Source: Cavenderia fasciculata | Taxonomy: Eukaryota; Evosea; Eumycetozoa; Acytosteliales; Cavenderiaceae | Direction: 5' to 3' | Assembly: GCF_000203815.1 (NCBI RefSeq) | Contig: NW_004457737.1 | Location: 434,001-498,000, forward strand | DNA length: 64,000 bases | Shown: positions 36,825 through 49,400 of the stretch, in pieces | Layout of the letters: the number at the start of each line of letters is the position of its first letter | Position numbering within the stretch: position 1 is the first letter of the stretch | Notes under the pieces: model-generated | Told to the model about the DNA's origin: nothing | The model's database searches: none | What the model saw: only the letters and a program-made list of their open reading frames with translations | Program-made: the position numbers and the translations under genes

Positions 36825-37062
36825 ATAGATAGATCCTCATCCTTTCTTCTTGAATGAATAGGATTGATCTGCCTATTAATATTATTTTCTTAAACTTTTT
36901 TTATTTTTACTACTTTTATTTTTATTTGTTTATAAACTTTTTTAAACCATTTTCTACTCAGATATTTTATCTCTAAATTTAGATAAATCTTTTTCAATAC
37001 ACATCGTGTGCATTACAGAATTACTATATTATTAACTTTGCACTTGAACAACAACATCAATA

Positions 37063-37825
37063 ATGATGGGTACCGATAATCATGATCATTCGTTGGCTAC
37101 TGGTGTACAATCATTGTCGTTTGGTGATGGTTATAATCAAGAAATATCAGTTGGAGTATTACCATCATCATTACAATCATTGTCGTTTGGTGATGGTTAT
37201 AATATCAGTTGGAGTATTACCATCATCATTACAATCATTGACTGTTTAGCAGGGACTATAATCAACCACTATTAGCCGGAGTAATACCATCATCATTACA
37301 ATCGTTTACATTTAGTAAACTAGATTCGAAATATTCTAATTACTCTTTTCACAAACGCACGTGGAACCCATGGGTATTACTCACCGGTATGTTAGCAAGA
37401 ACTAGTTTAATGCCTTGATTTGACCTTATGAAACTTTAAAATAATTGTGTATACATCTTTTTAGGAATCAAAACAAAAACAATATTACTCTAAAAGTGAT
37501 GTTTATTCGGTTGGATGTACTCTTCTCACATTACTTTCATGGTAAATATAATAGCCACTCATCCAAGTATAAACATCTATTTTATCAAATCGAAAAGACA
37601 TTATTCAAAGAGAGAAATCAATTAGATCCAACAGACAACAAAAAGGCCATGCATATTGAATATCCATTAAAAGATATGGATGAATTATTTAAATTGGACA
37701 ATGACAATATTCATCAAATGTTTGAACATGATCATCAATATTTGAATATAAGATTTATTCCTGTTCCAACTGAACAAGACATTGGACAAAATGACCTAAA
37801 CAGTTCAGATTGTAGCATTTTATAA
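37063..37825 (+). pseudogene. broken FNIP-repeat / protein kinase locus
   Basis: It starts as FNIP repeats: two tandem units of LPSSLQSLSFGDGYN type, and a third, VIPSSLQSFTFSK, in another frame. The second unit lacks 8 bp present in the first, which breaks the frame. About 37345-37550 then encodes a kinase activation segment and start of the C-lobe (NARGTHGYYSP, an intron, ESKQKQYYSKSDVYSVGCTL, LTLLSW). A further frame continues from HLFYQIEKTLFKERNQLDP to NSSDCSIL and a stop. The N-lobe, the catalytic HRD and DFG motifs and most FNIP repeats are absent. It is a host gene remnant; a large dictyostelid FNIP family is known. Confidence 0.6.
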
Positions 37826-37955
37826 GGATACCTCGAGTACTTTCTTTTGTGCAAAATTTAAATATAATTATAATTATTCTCATTGATGATGAGAGCCCCA
37901 ATAAACATAAATGTGTACACTATTAAAAATAAATAATAAATAAATAAATAAAAGA

Positions 37956-38746
37956 TTATTTATATTTATCCAAATAAGTTTCCTTTGCAGATTTTGGTTT
38001 GTTTGATTGTTCTTGTTCGAGTTGTTGGTTTGCCAATTTTAGAGATGACCGATCTTGATATTTTTCTTTTTGTTCTTGTTTCCATTGTTCTACAGCCTCT
38101 TCTATTAATTTCTTTTCTACATCTGCTTCCATCTCTACCAATACACCATCTTCTTCATCACGATATCCATAATAATCTGCATCTACACATTTGTTGAGAT
38201 CGTATTTACTCTTTTTAGATGCAGAGTCGGGCAGATGAGGTTTCTCCAACAACTCTTTAACACCAGGCAAATTCTTTGCCTCACCATAGTATTTATAATG
38301 ACCTGAACCCAAAGGTTCTCTCCCATTTGCATCTACCAACCTAGGTGCAGTTGCTATATAATTTGGTCCACCCAACTCTATGATTCTTCTCTCCCAATGA
38401 TGTTTCTCTCTAACCAATTTATTAATCTCATCATTTAAATCTCTAGTTTTATATTCTCCAAGTGTTTCTATATTGATCATCAATTATTAATAATCAAAAT
38501 AAGTTAATTAATAATCAAACGAATCGATTGTATATCTCCTTTACAAACATATAACATACCATTTTGAATATCAGTAATCTTTTTTGATATTTCTCTAACT
38601 ATTTGTAATCTCCATTGTTCAGCTTCTCTTAGATTATCACATAGTGATGATAGATATGGTCTCTTTTTTTGTACTTTATCTTCGTCGTCTTTCATACGCA
38701 AGAATCTATTCAACATAGATTGTGCTTTTTCTTCATTTCTTGCCAT
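37956..38746 (-). CDS. isy1: pre-mRNA-splicing factor ISY1
   Basis: Two exons (38746-38560 and 38467-37956) join in phase to about 232 residues. The start MARNEEKAQSMLNRF is nearly diagnostic of ISY1. It is followed by RPYLSSLCDNLREAEQWRLQ, IVREISKKITDIQN, LNDEINKLVREKHHWERRI and LGGPNYIATAPRLVDANG. ISY1 is part of the NineTeen-complex-related set in the catalytic spliceosome, where it contacts the branch helix. The C-terminus is Gln/Lys-rich coiled coil and shorter than in animals (285 residues in human). It is convergent with the FNIP/kinase remnant. Confidence 0.95.
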
Positions 38747-39458
38747 CTCTCTTTTGCTCTTCTCTTCTAAAGTAGTCTCTACACAACTCTAATACGTTTG
38801 ACTTTTATATATATATATATATATGTAATATAACAATATAACCGATTGTTATAATTTATGAATTTAATAATGATCTTTTTTTTTGAAAAGAATGAACTAA
38901 AATAGTCAATGAGTTCACATTCATTATTTATTTTAATATTTTCTACAATACTCTCAAATAAATAGTATCATGTATCATGTATATCATATACTCTTTGGAA
39001 TAAGAATAAAGAAAGTGAATATCAATAGAAAAGATAAAGAAAGAAAGAGAGAATAAATATCATATGATCGTCATCATGTGATCTCGTCACTTTTATGATT
39101 CATCAATAACTATAACACGTGTATAATAATACTATACTATACTGTACTATACAATGATGAGGTAATGTATTATGATTCATAATCTAATACCAAACATTGG
39201 TTCTAGATCTTTTTACAAAGTTGTTCCCGAATGGGGAACTTCACTTGATTTTAAATTAAATTAAAAATAATGATAACCACAAACCTTTTATGTGTTGTTC
39301 ATCATTCTCTGTTATATCAATCATTCATTCATTATTTATTTATTTATTTATTTATTATATTTTCTCTTCTTTATAGTATCAAACTACTTCAATCATCATC
39401 ATTATAAATATATTATACCTATTCTTTGTACAGTTAATAAATATAGTTAATAATAATA
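38747..39458. other. divergent promoter region isy1/gpi
   Basis: About 710 bp between the minus-strand isy1 and plus-strand gpi starts. It holds an AT run, short TATACTATACTG repeats near 39130, a small hairpin GTTCCC-GAATG-GGGAAC at 39225-39241, and ATTT repeats near 39340. No gene is seen. Confidence 0.5.
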
Positions 39459-41129
39459 ATGGATAATAGATTTTCAAAATTAAAAGAATATTATGAAAGT
39501 AAAGGAAAGGATCTTAATATGAGAGAGTTATTCTCTAAAGATTCGAGTAGATTCAACAAGTTCTCGGTCGATGTAAAGATTAGTGAAAAGGTTGGTAACA
39601 TTTTGTTGGACTACTCAAAGAACCGTATCGATGAGACTGCACTTGCACTGTTGGTCGAGTTGGCTGAACAATCAGGTGTGGCAGAGATGCGTGACCGTAT
39701 GTTCAAGGGTGACAAGATCAACATTACTGAACAACGTGCTGTTTTACACACTGCCCTTCGTAACCGTGACCCATCAGCCAAGATTGTGGTCGATGGTGAA
39801 GACGTGATGGTTGGAGTACGTCAAGTGTTGGCCAAGATGCGTTCATTTGTTGGACGTGTGCGATCGGGTGAATGGCGTGGATACAGTGGCAAGGCAATCA
39901 CCGATGTTGTCAATATCGGTATTGGAGGGTCTGACCTCGGTCCAGTAATGGTCACCAACGCCCTTAAATCCTACGCCGACGACACTAAACTACGTGCACA
40001 CTTTGTATCAAACATTGACGGTACTCATTTGGTCGAGACTGTCAAACACCTCAATCCCGAGACAACCCTCTTTATCGTCGCTTCCAAGACATTCACTACG
40101 CAAGAAACCATTACCAACGCCACAAGTGCACGTGCATGGTTGTTGGAACGTGTATCAGATGCTAGTCTACACACCAAAGCTGTCGCACAGCACTTTGTAG
40201 CATTGTCAACCAATGGAGAGGCAGTTAGCAAGTTTGGTATTCTTGTTGACAACATGTTTGAGTTTTGGGATTGGGTAGGTGGACGTTACTCGTTGTGGAG
40301 TGCTATCGGACTCTCTATTGCTCTGTATGTCGGTATGGATGTCTTTGAGAGCCTGTTGGAGGGTGCTTACGAGATGGACAGACATTTCACCAGTGCTCCA
40401 CTCGCCCACAACCTGCCTGTCCTTCTCGCACTCATCGGTGTATGGTACAACAACTTTTTCAACGCACAGTCGGTCGCCATCCTCCCGTACGACCAGTACT
40501 TGTCACGTTTTGCCGCCTATTTCCAACAAGGTGATATGGAGAGCAACGGCAAAGGTGTCACACGCGACGGCACACCAGTCTCTAGCCAGACCGGACCAGT
40601 TATCTGGGGTGAACCAGGTACCAACGGCCAACACGCCTTTTACCAACTCATTCATCAGGGTACCAAGATCATCCCATGCGACTTTATCGCACCGATCGAG
40701 TCACAAAACAATATTGGTCAACACCACCGTATCCTCTTGTCCAACTTTTTCGCACAAACCGAAGCACTCATGAAGGGCAAGAGTGAAAGTGAAGCACGTG
40801 CTGAACTCGTCAAAGAGGGTCTCTCGGGTGACCGTCTCGAGAACCTCTTACCACACAAGGTCTTTTCAGGTAATCGTCCAACCAACTCGATCATGATCCA
40901 AAAGCTCACTCCACACTCTCTCGGTGCTCTCATTGCTCTCTACGAACACAAAATCTTTGTGCAAGGTGTTATCTGGAACATCAATAGTTTCGATCAATGG
41001 GGTGTCGAGTTGGGTAAACAATTGGCCAAATCCATCCTTCCAGAACTTTACACCAAGGAGGATATTACCTCTCACGATAGTTCTACCAATGGATTAATTA
41101 ATTATTATAAGAAGAATTCAAAACTCTAA
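39459..41129 (+). CDS. gpi: glucose-6-phosphate isomerase
   Basis: Intron-free ORF of 556 residues, the normal length for the eukaryotic enzyme. Visible blocks are the phosphosugar-binding [19 protein letters not shown], the [13 protein letters not shown] segment, [19 protein letters not shown], the catalytic [20 protein letters not shown] (PGI signature 1 region) and [19 protein letters not shown] (signature 2). It interconverts glucose-6-phosphate and fructose-6-phosphate in cytosolic glycolysis and gluconeogenesis. Codon use is GC-ending and regular, as for a highly expressed gene, and no low-complexity insertions are present. Confidence 0.97.
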   Translation: MDNRFSKLKEYYESKGKDLNMRELFSKDSSRFNKFSVDVKISEKVGNILLDYSKNRIDETALALLVELAEQSGVAEMRDRMFKGDKINITEQRAVLHTALRNRDPSAKIVVDGEDVMVGVRQVLAKMRSFVGRVRSGEWRGYSGKAITDVVNIGIGGSDLGPVMVTNALKSYADDTKLRAHFVSNIDGTHLVETVKHLNPETTLFIVASKTFTTQETITNATSARAWLLERVSDASLHTKAVAQHFVALSTNGEAVSKFGILVDNMFEFWDWVGGRYSLWSAIGLSIALYVGMDVFESLLEGAYEMDRHFTSAPLAHNLPVLLALIGVWYNNFFNAQSVAILPYDQYLSRFAAYFQQGDMESNGKGVTRDGTPVSSQTGPVIWGEPGTNGQHAFYQLIHQGTKIIPCDFIAPIESQNNIGQHHRILLSNFFAQTEALMKGKSESEARAELVKEGLSGDRLENLLPHKVFSGNRPTNSIMIQKLTPHSLGALIALYEHKIFVQGVIWNINSFDQWGVELGKQLAKSILPELYTKEDITSHDSSTNGLINYYKKNSKL

Positions 41130-41311
41130 CTAATTATATGTAACATACATATGATTCCCTCTCACTTGTAATAAAATAAATTAATTAATATATACCTTCC
41201 CTCCATTTAATGTGATAAATAATACATATTACAATATTTAATTATTTATTTAATTGTTTATTTATTTAACTATTTAATTATTTGTTGTGATATTAATCTA
41301 CATAGGTATAT

Positions 41312-42785
41312 TTAGAATGGATTGATGTTTCGTAAATGCACCCAATTTGCTATAGATATTGTTGCATAGATCTTTGAACTATTCTTGGAGCCACCCAATT
41401 TTGTGTTGTTTAGGTGTTTATATCTTTCTTCATTTGCCATCTCTTCACCCAATTTAATAATATAGCATTTGTTGGCTTGGTCGATTTCTGGAATCCATTT
41501 GCCAGCATCCAAAAGTCGATGAAGGTCGACCGTTAACAACAATCCATTAGACACTAAATTCATACCACCTTTTGAATATGGATAGATGTGACATGCTTCT
41601 ATGATACATGCGAGTGAAGAACCTGTTGCCATACATGATAAACCATAATGACTTGAAAGATCTCTTTTGAACTTTTCTTGTCCCTCTCTAGATGGACCCA
41701 CCACAACTTCTTTGGTATTTTTGTCCCAATCATCTCTTGTTGATAGAAGTTGATTTTGATTGATTTCTAATTGTTTGGTTATTGAAATAATATTCTCAAA
41801 GTCATTATTGGATTTAGTTGTAGTCGTAGTGGTTGTTTGTAGGTTACCGGTATCATGAATGCCCTCAACAGTGGACTCTCCATTTTGATTTAGTGTCGAG
41901 TCTTGTGGCAATACTTGATCCTGAACACTCCAATAATCCTCTCTTTGATATTACTATGAATTAGAACCACTATTTCTAGCAATGAAATTTGATGATACTT
42001 ACCCAGCCAATAGTTTATGAAAAGGGTCACAATCAACAAACCTGACTTCATTGGTATCAAAGGGATTGTGATAAAAAGAAATATTTAATGGGTGAAGGGC
42101 TAGAGACTGGTTGATTCTTGGCAATGATTTCTTTACCGTTAACAAAGAACAAAGTTTTTTGCTAAGATTTCCTTTGATATCACGTACAATAGAACCGCCA
42201 ATCGGGCTACAATTAACAATAGTGGCTTTTAACTCGACAACTTCAACACACAAACCATTACGACGCAAAACTATTGTTTTGTTTGAATTATTACACGAAA
42301 CATATTCAATGCTTGATAATGCCCCTTGAACCAACATTGAGTATCTATCTACGTATCGCATCCTTTGAAATCTGGCACCTTGATATACCTCATTTAAACG
42401 GGTCCAAACCCAGTGGTCTGTATCAACTGCAGGTGCAATCCACTCTTGATGATCACCTCCCAATGAAACTTTGACCTTTACAAAATCCTAAATATATTTA
42501 AAAGTTGGGTCACTAGTAGATTAGATAAAGCGACAAACTTACAAAGATAGTAGTAACTAATGTACAAACCTTTAACATGTATGTACGATCCTTTTTTGGT
42601 CCTTTTGATGGTAGTGTAGTAAACTCGGTAACATTGCTGGGAAAAGTGAATGCACGAGATAGATTATACTTGTCACAAAAGAGTTTGTGTATGTCTTGAT
42701 TGAGAGTTTGGATATTATACCGACCCCCTAATTGATATTCAAATGCAATAAGCTCGCTCAATATTTTAAAATATAAAAGAGGCAT
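41312..42785 (-). CDS. HNH_2-type nuclease-domain protein
   Basis: Three exons (42785-42570, 42487-42003, 41942-41312), in phase at both junctions, encode about 443 residues. The N-terminal two thirds is an unfamiliar domain (LNQDIHKLFCDKYNLSRAFTF, VSLGGDHQEWIAPAVDTDHW, RYSMLVQGALSSIEYVSC). After a Gln/Asn/Thr linker comes a C-terminal HNH module: FKRDLSSHYGLSCMATG, the histidine of CHIYPYSKGG, and NGLLLTVDLHRLLDAGKW with Asn and His in place. This H...N...H pattern is that of HNH_2 endonucleases of bacteria and fungi, so catalytic residues seem kept. The biological role is unknown: restriction-like, DNA repair or selfish uses are all possible. A decayed tandem copy follows at 42974-44406. 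Confidence 0.7.
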
Positions 42786-42973
42786 ATAGAAAGAAATAAT
42801 ATTTATATCTGCTACAAATTCTAATACTTGAAATGAGAGGTCAATATAAATTTTGAAAGGGAAGCCAAACTATTTTAATTAATCTATTTTTTTAATTAAC
42901 TTTTTTGGTAATGCTTGGAGACATTCCTCTTTTTTATTTAATAGTTTTATTTCTTAATTGTTTAATTATTCAA

Positions 42974-44406
42974 TTATTTAATTATTTGTTGTGAGATTAA
43001 TCTATGCATTGAGTAGTCTATATAATATTTAGAATGGATTGATATTTCTAAATGCACCCAATTGGCTTGATCTATTGTTGCATAGATCTTTGATGAGTTT
43101 ATGGAGCCACCCAATATTGTGTTGTTTAGGTGTTTATATCTTTCTTCATTGGCCATTTCGGGTCCCAATTTAATAATATAACATTTGTTGGAATGGTCGA
43201 TTTCTGGAATCCATTTACCAGCATCCAATGGTCGATGTAGGTCAACTGTCAACAACAGTCCATTAGACACTAAATTCACACCTCCTTTTGAATATGGATA
43301 GATGTGACATGCTTCTTGATACATGCGAGCGATGAACCTGTTGCCATACATGATAAACCATAATGACTTGAAAGCTCTTTTTTGAACTTATCTTGTCCCT
43401 CTCTAGATTGACCGACGACACTGTTTTGGTCTTCTTGTCCCAACCGTCTCTGGTTAATGGAGTTTGGTTTTGATTGATTTCTAATTGTTTGGTTCCAATA
43501 GTAATACTCTCAACGCCAATTTCATCATTTGCTTTAGTTGTAGTTAGGTTGGTTGTTGGCTTGACTTGTTTTGGTGGTGGGACTTGTGGTGAAAAGGCTT
43601 GGGGTGATATGAATTGTTGTTGTTGTTGTTGTTGTTGATGTTGATCCTCACTTTAAATATGTATTAGTACCAGTGTATGACTTGAAGATTTGATATTTAT
43701 ATTACATACCCCTTTAATAGTTTATAAAAAGGACCACTATCATCGAGACAAATTCCGTCGCCACCAAGGCCATCTCGATAAAACCAAACCTTTAATGAAT
43801 TAGTGGATAGGGATTGACAGATTCTTTTAAACGATGATACCTCTATCATCGCTAAAGAAAGTTTTGTTAAATCAGGGAAATCTCAAGGTTCTTCCAGATT
43901 TCACCTTGTATAGAGTAGCCCTTCATGGATGGGATATACTAATGTTGGCTATCAAGCTATTAACATATCTCGTTGGATGTTCACTCGTAACACTGTAAAT
44001 ACTTGATATGTCTCCGTGGATCAACATCGAGTATCTTCCATTTTCCGCTCTTTTAAAGCGGGCGTTTTTGTATAACTCTATTAAACGGCACCCAATCCAG
44101 TGATCTGTTTCGGTTGCAGGTGCAATCCACTGTTCATATTCACCTCCCAATGAAACCTCTACCATTAAAAATTCCTATAAATAAATTTAAAAGTATGATG
44201 CTTTTGATTAGGCAACTAGCAATATATATATATATTGTTATGTATCTACAAACATCAAGCTGGAATGTAAGACCACTTTGGTTTGCGTTTGATGGTATAT
44301 TAGTCAGCACGGGAAAAGTGAACCAGCGATATAGATCATGATTTTCATAAAATAATTTGTGTATTCTTTGGTTGAGGGTTTTGACATGATTCCAATACAC
44401 ATACAA
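42974..44406 (-). pseudogene. decayed tandem copy of the HNH_2 gene
   Basis: It mirrors the gene at 41312-42785 from N-terminus (TLNQRIHKLFYENHDLYRWF) through VSLGGEYEQWIAPATETDHW and RYSMLIHGDISSIYSV to CHIYPYSKGG and NGLLLTVDLHRPLDAG, with the same intron positions. Similarity continues into the 3' flank (ATTTGTTGTGA-ATTAATCTA). It has at least three frame changes: after NANISISHP, in the run before the HNH histidine, and at the C-terminal WVHL region. It also carries a poly-Gln stretch the intact copy lacks. The HNH residues themselves are still present, so decay looks moderate. Confidence 0.7.
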
Positions 44407-46487
44407 ATTTGATATTGCTTACTCTTCCTCTATCTTCTTTATGTTTTATTTCAAAATAGAAATAAACCATAATGTATAAATATATAAATATATATAAATA
44501 ATATATATAAATAAATATAATAGTTACTATTAGTATATATAATAAATCTGTTCAAATAGCCTAATAGGTGAAGCAATCATTCATCGATGACCACAACCAA
44601 ATCAGGTTCAAATTTTTCAAAATAGATAGAAAAAAAGGAAAATGATTGAAATTTCATTCTTATTATTATTTATCATAGATATAGATATATATTTATTTAT
44701 TTATTTATTTAATAAACTGCGCTACTATCATCATTATGCTGTGTTCTAATCTCTTTTCAAAAAGAATATGAATGAATGAATGAACGTTGATGTTATACTT
44801 TGTATACTCTATACTCTTACTCTTGGTTGTTGATGTGATGTGATGTTCACAACATCATCGTCGTCATCATAATCATCATCAACATTATTTCAGTACTACC
44901 TAGGCAGGTGTGATTTATAAATAAATCATAAAAATAGATTAAGATATTGATAGTCGCAAAGATAAAATAATATATAAATAAGTAACTTATTTAAAGAGGT
45001 GATGCAACTGATCACCACAGCCAATGACGACAAAATCGTTATCGACGAAACACACCCAAAACAGGCAAGTAAAACATGAAAAACCATGGTGTCAACATGC
45101 CGTCACCCTACCTTTCTTCTCAAGTTTTCAAGCAAACAACGCGGTTCATAGCCGACTGAAAGTTATAATTATACAGGTGCGCGCATCAGATAATGACAGT
45201 AATTTCGATGCGATGTAATGTTTAATCGGTAATGGTTACATCTAGGTAGAGAGGAGAGTGGGTCGTTGGTGGTAGAGGTGGTGTGGTGAATAATATGATG
45301 AGTTACTTTGGTGTAACCTGTGTGTTAGGTTCTGTCTCTTGTTTCTGTGTTGTGTTGACCTTACGACGAATATCTCTCTCCCTATTACCCAACAGCGTTG
45401 TTTTAAAATAAATATTAATATAATAAATAATAATAATAGAGCGTTGATTATTAATAACAACAACAAAAACAGTTGGGTTGGGTACTCTCATCTCATCTCT
45501 TGTATCATCATAATCATCATCAACATCGTTCCTGAAAACAACGGAATAACCCTTTTTTATATTATACCTATTAATAATAATATTATAGAGAGCAGAGAGC
45601 GGTTAGTTAAGTTTTAACGCTTTCTACCCACCCCCTTTACTAGTAGCCCCCCTTTAATTGTAAGTAATCGATCAAACCTATCGTTTGCACCTCGCCCCAC
45701 ATATCACCACACTTTCACGCTCGGGTGCATGTACCTACCCCACTCACACCTATGATACTATACAGTTGGTAGTTCAGGTAGTTGTGTTTAGAGGATGATG
45801 TGATGGCGTGTATCTCGTAATCTATTGTATGCAATCATAATTGATGTGCTCTCTCTCTCTCGTCTATATCTTTCAAGCAAGTTTCTTCAAGGAATATGAA
45901 AGACTTATTCTTCAAGACACCATCTAACCTAGTATTAAAAAAAAAAAAATAACTTCTCTCCTCAGTGTCAGTGTGTGTTGCTAATAACCAAGGGTTATAT
46001 ACGATCTTTATTTATTTAATTATAAATACACTTCTTTAACAATCTTCCACTTCATCATTCATTCGTTCAATTCATTCAGTCATCATTCACACTTCCATCC
46101 ATTTTATTTTTATTTACAAAGAGTAGAAATACAATATATATATTTATAATATAATATAAATTATTAATAACCTTTTTTCATATTATATTATTATTATTAT
46201 TATTATTATTAATTTAGTTTTTCAACAACAGAAGGACAAAGACAAGTAGTCAGTTCAACGTCGTTTTTTTAGAATAGTTTTTTTTTTTTTTTTTTTTAGT
46301 CTCTATTTTTGTATCACACACCCCTATCCTATCATCGCAAACCAACCCTGTTGTGTAACTACGACTATCGGTATTAGTAGTTTAGTATTTAGTATTTAGT
46401 ATTATTTGTTGTATCATTACTACACACCCTCCCCATCACGTGACATATTTATATATAGAGATACATATACTTATTTTATAGAGAGAC
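44407..46487. other. long intergenic region before the ABC transporter
   Basis: About 2.1 kb without a convincing gene. It holds ATG/CATC and ATTT runs, a T17 tract near 46276-46297, and TATT/TTA repeats near 46190. It presumably contains the promoter of the ABCA gene. Confidence 0.5.
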
Positions 46488-49400
46488 ATGTCAGAAACAG
46501 TAACTCAATTTAAAGTATTGGCTCGAAAGAATTTACTCATAAAGAGTAAATCAAAATGCGGTATATGTTGTGAAATTGTATTTCCAATCATTTTAGTTGC
46601 ATTATTATTTGTTTTATTAGGTATGTTCAAACAAAACAAAAAAATACAAAACAACTTGATCCAGATTTTTAAAAGAAATAATCTAATATATATCTCTTTT
46701 TTTTTTTTTGTTATTTTTAATTTTTAATTTGCCTCTATATATAGGTATTATACAAGCATTTAAACCAGATTTTGATGTTAAACCAATTAGACCAATGGGT
46801 CAATTTATGGGTGGACAACGGTCTTTATTGTATGGACCAACACCATTGACAGCCGAACAAGATGCCATTTTACAAATAGTGATTGGTAATACGGCCGCTC
46901 AATTTAATATGCAAGCCAACGAAACGGCTGCATTCTTTTTACCATTTGATAGTGTAGAAGCTATGGACACTCACTTTGCCAACAACTCTGACTCGACTTT
47001 TGCAGGTGTTTGGTTTAATTCATCGACACCATCCTCTCCAACCACTCCATTTGCCTATTCGTTGCGTTTCGATTCCGACGATCTCCCACCAAACGATGAG
47101 AGTTATACTCGTAATGAAGACGGTAAGGATTACACGACCACTGGTTTCCTATCGGCTCAATTAGCATTTGATAGTGCCATTCATCAACACTTTGGTTTAA
47201 ATTTCAGTCAATCGTCACCAGTCAACACACAAAGATTTACCGATCCATTTGACACTAATTGGCAACGTTGGAATACCGGTCGTGACGCTATCTACAAGGA
47301 TGCCGGTTCCGTATTTTACACTGCTGCATTGTTTATGTTTGCATTCAAGATTATCACTGAACTCGTCTCTGAAAAGGAAATGAAAATTAGAGAAGGTATG
47401 CGTATGATGGGTATGAATGAAACTGCCTATTTTACAAGTTGGATTGCCACCTCTCTCATCATTGCCCTTCCCATCACTATCCTCATCATTATCGTCGTCA
47501 AAGGTTCTGCCATTGTATATCATACTGGTTGGGGTTCCGTCTTACTCTTATTCATCTTTTATCTATTTACATTATTATTACTTGGTTTTATTGCTAGGTA
47601 TGAAAAAAAAAAAAAAATAAGAAAGACAATCCAAAAAAAAAAAATATATATATTTATTAATTTATTTATTTTCCTTTTATTTTATAGTTTATTCTTTGAT
47701 AGTTCAAGATTTGCAGGTTTGATTTCATATGGTATTGCAATTGGTATTAATATTGCAGGTATCTTTATTGCAAAGGCTGAAGTATCGAAATATGTCAAGT
47801 TCCTACTCTCCCTCTTGTCTCCCATCGGTATGGCTTGTGCTCATTATTCAATGGCCGTTAAAGATTTGGTTGATGTTATGAATCCACCACCTGAATATAC
47901 AAATACTGATGTTGAGTATGTATAGACACAAACAAAAAAATAGTATACTTTTTAATTAATTTTTATTTTTCTATTTCATTTAGTGAAATAATTGGTATGA
48001 TGATATTAGATATTGTATTATATGGTATAATTTATTGGTATTTAAGTAATGTAGTACCAGGTGAATTTGGTACATCCAAACCATTACTTTTCTTTTTAAA
48101 GAAATCTTATTGGTTTACACCAGACAAATCAAAGAAATCATTTGATCTAGAGAACGACACTTTTGGTGCAGACCAAGATGTTGAACTCATTCCAATGGAT
48201 CTTCGTAACAAGGTAACCGTTTCCATTCGTGGTCTCAAAAAAGATTTTAATACTGGTAATGGTATTAGAACTGCTGTCGATGGTCTCAACCTTGAAATGT
48301 ATCAAGATCAAATTCATGCATTTTTAGGTCACAATGGAGCCGGAAAGTCAACTACTATTGGTATGTTGACTGGTTTGATTCCATGTACTGACGGTGACGC
48401 ATTGGTCAATGGATACAGTATCCAAACACAAATGGATCACGTTAGAAGAACTTTGGGTGTTTGTCCACAACATGATATCATTTGGAAACAATTGACAGTC
48501 TATGAACATCTCTGTATCTATGCTGGTTTGAAGGGTATCTCGGGCAAGGAAATTGAAAAACAAGCTATTTTCATGGCCAAGGAAGTTGGTCTTGAAGAAA
48601 AGATGCACGCTCCATCTGGTTCACTTTCAGGTGGCCAAAAGAGAAAATTATGTCTTGGTATTGCTTTTATTGGTCGTTCTGAAGTTATCTTCCTGTATGT
48701 CTATTAAACTCAAAACAAACAAATAATATTTAATATTATATTTTTTTTTTGGAAAATATTTTCTAACTATTCATTTTTTTTTTTTTAATACTTTTCTAAT
48801 TAGTGATGAAGTAACATCAGGTATGGATCCATTATCAAGACGAGGAGTATGGGATTTCTTGTTACGTAATAAGCAATCAAGAACCATTGTATTGACAACT
48901 CATTTTATGGATGAAGCTGATTTCCTTGGTGACCGTATTGCAATCATTTCACATGGTAAACTTAGATGTGACGGTTCCCCACTCTACTTGAAAAAGAAGT
49001 TTGGTGTTGGTTATTTGTTGACAATGTCCAAGATTGAAGGATGTCAATCACAATCGGTCATTGACTTTGTACACCGTTTTATCCCCGAAGCTGTCGTCTT
49101 GTCCGACGCAGGTACTGAACTCAGTGTACGTCTCCCTACATCATCGGTCAACCAATTTGTCCCATTGTTCCGTGAAATGGATCAGCAAAAGGGGTACTTG
49201 GGAATCGGTCATTACGGTATCTCTATTACAACCATGGAAGAAGTATTCCTTAGAATCGGTCAAGAGTCTACTGAAAATGGACGTCAATTCAACCTCAACT
49301 CTAATGAAAATAACAATGAAGAAGCTGTTCGTCGTGCCATCTCTATTTCCTCTGTAGGTGTTAGTTCTAAACAACAATTACGTGGTTTGTTGATCAAGCG

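Noticed and set aside
44560-44625. tRNA-like stretch with an A-box-like TAGCCTAATAGG and a GGTTCAAAT motif
   Set aside because: Acceptor and T stems do not pair, so it is at best chance similarity.
45024-45617. Several short ORFs in the spacer before the ABCA gene
   Set aside because: Composition follows simple repeats and none shows protein-like features.
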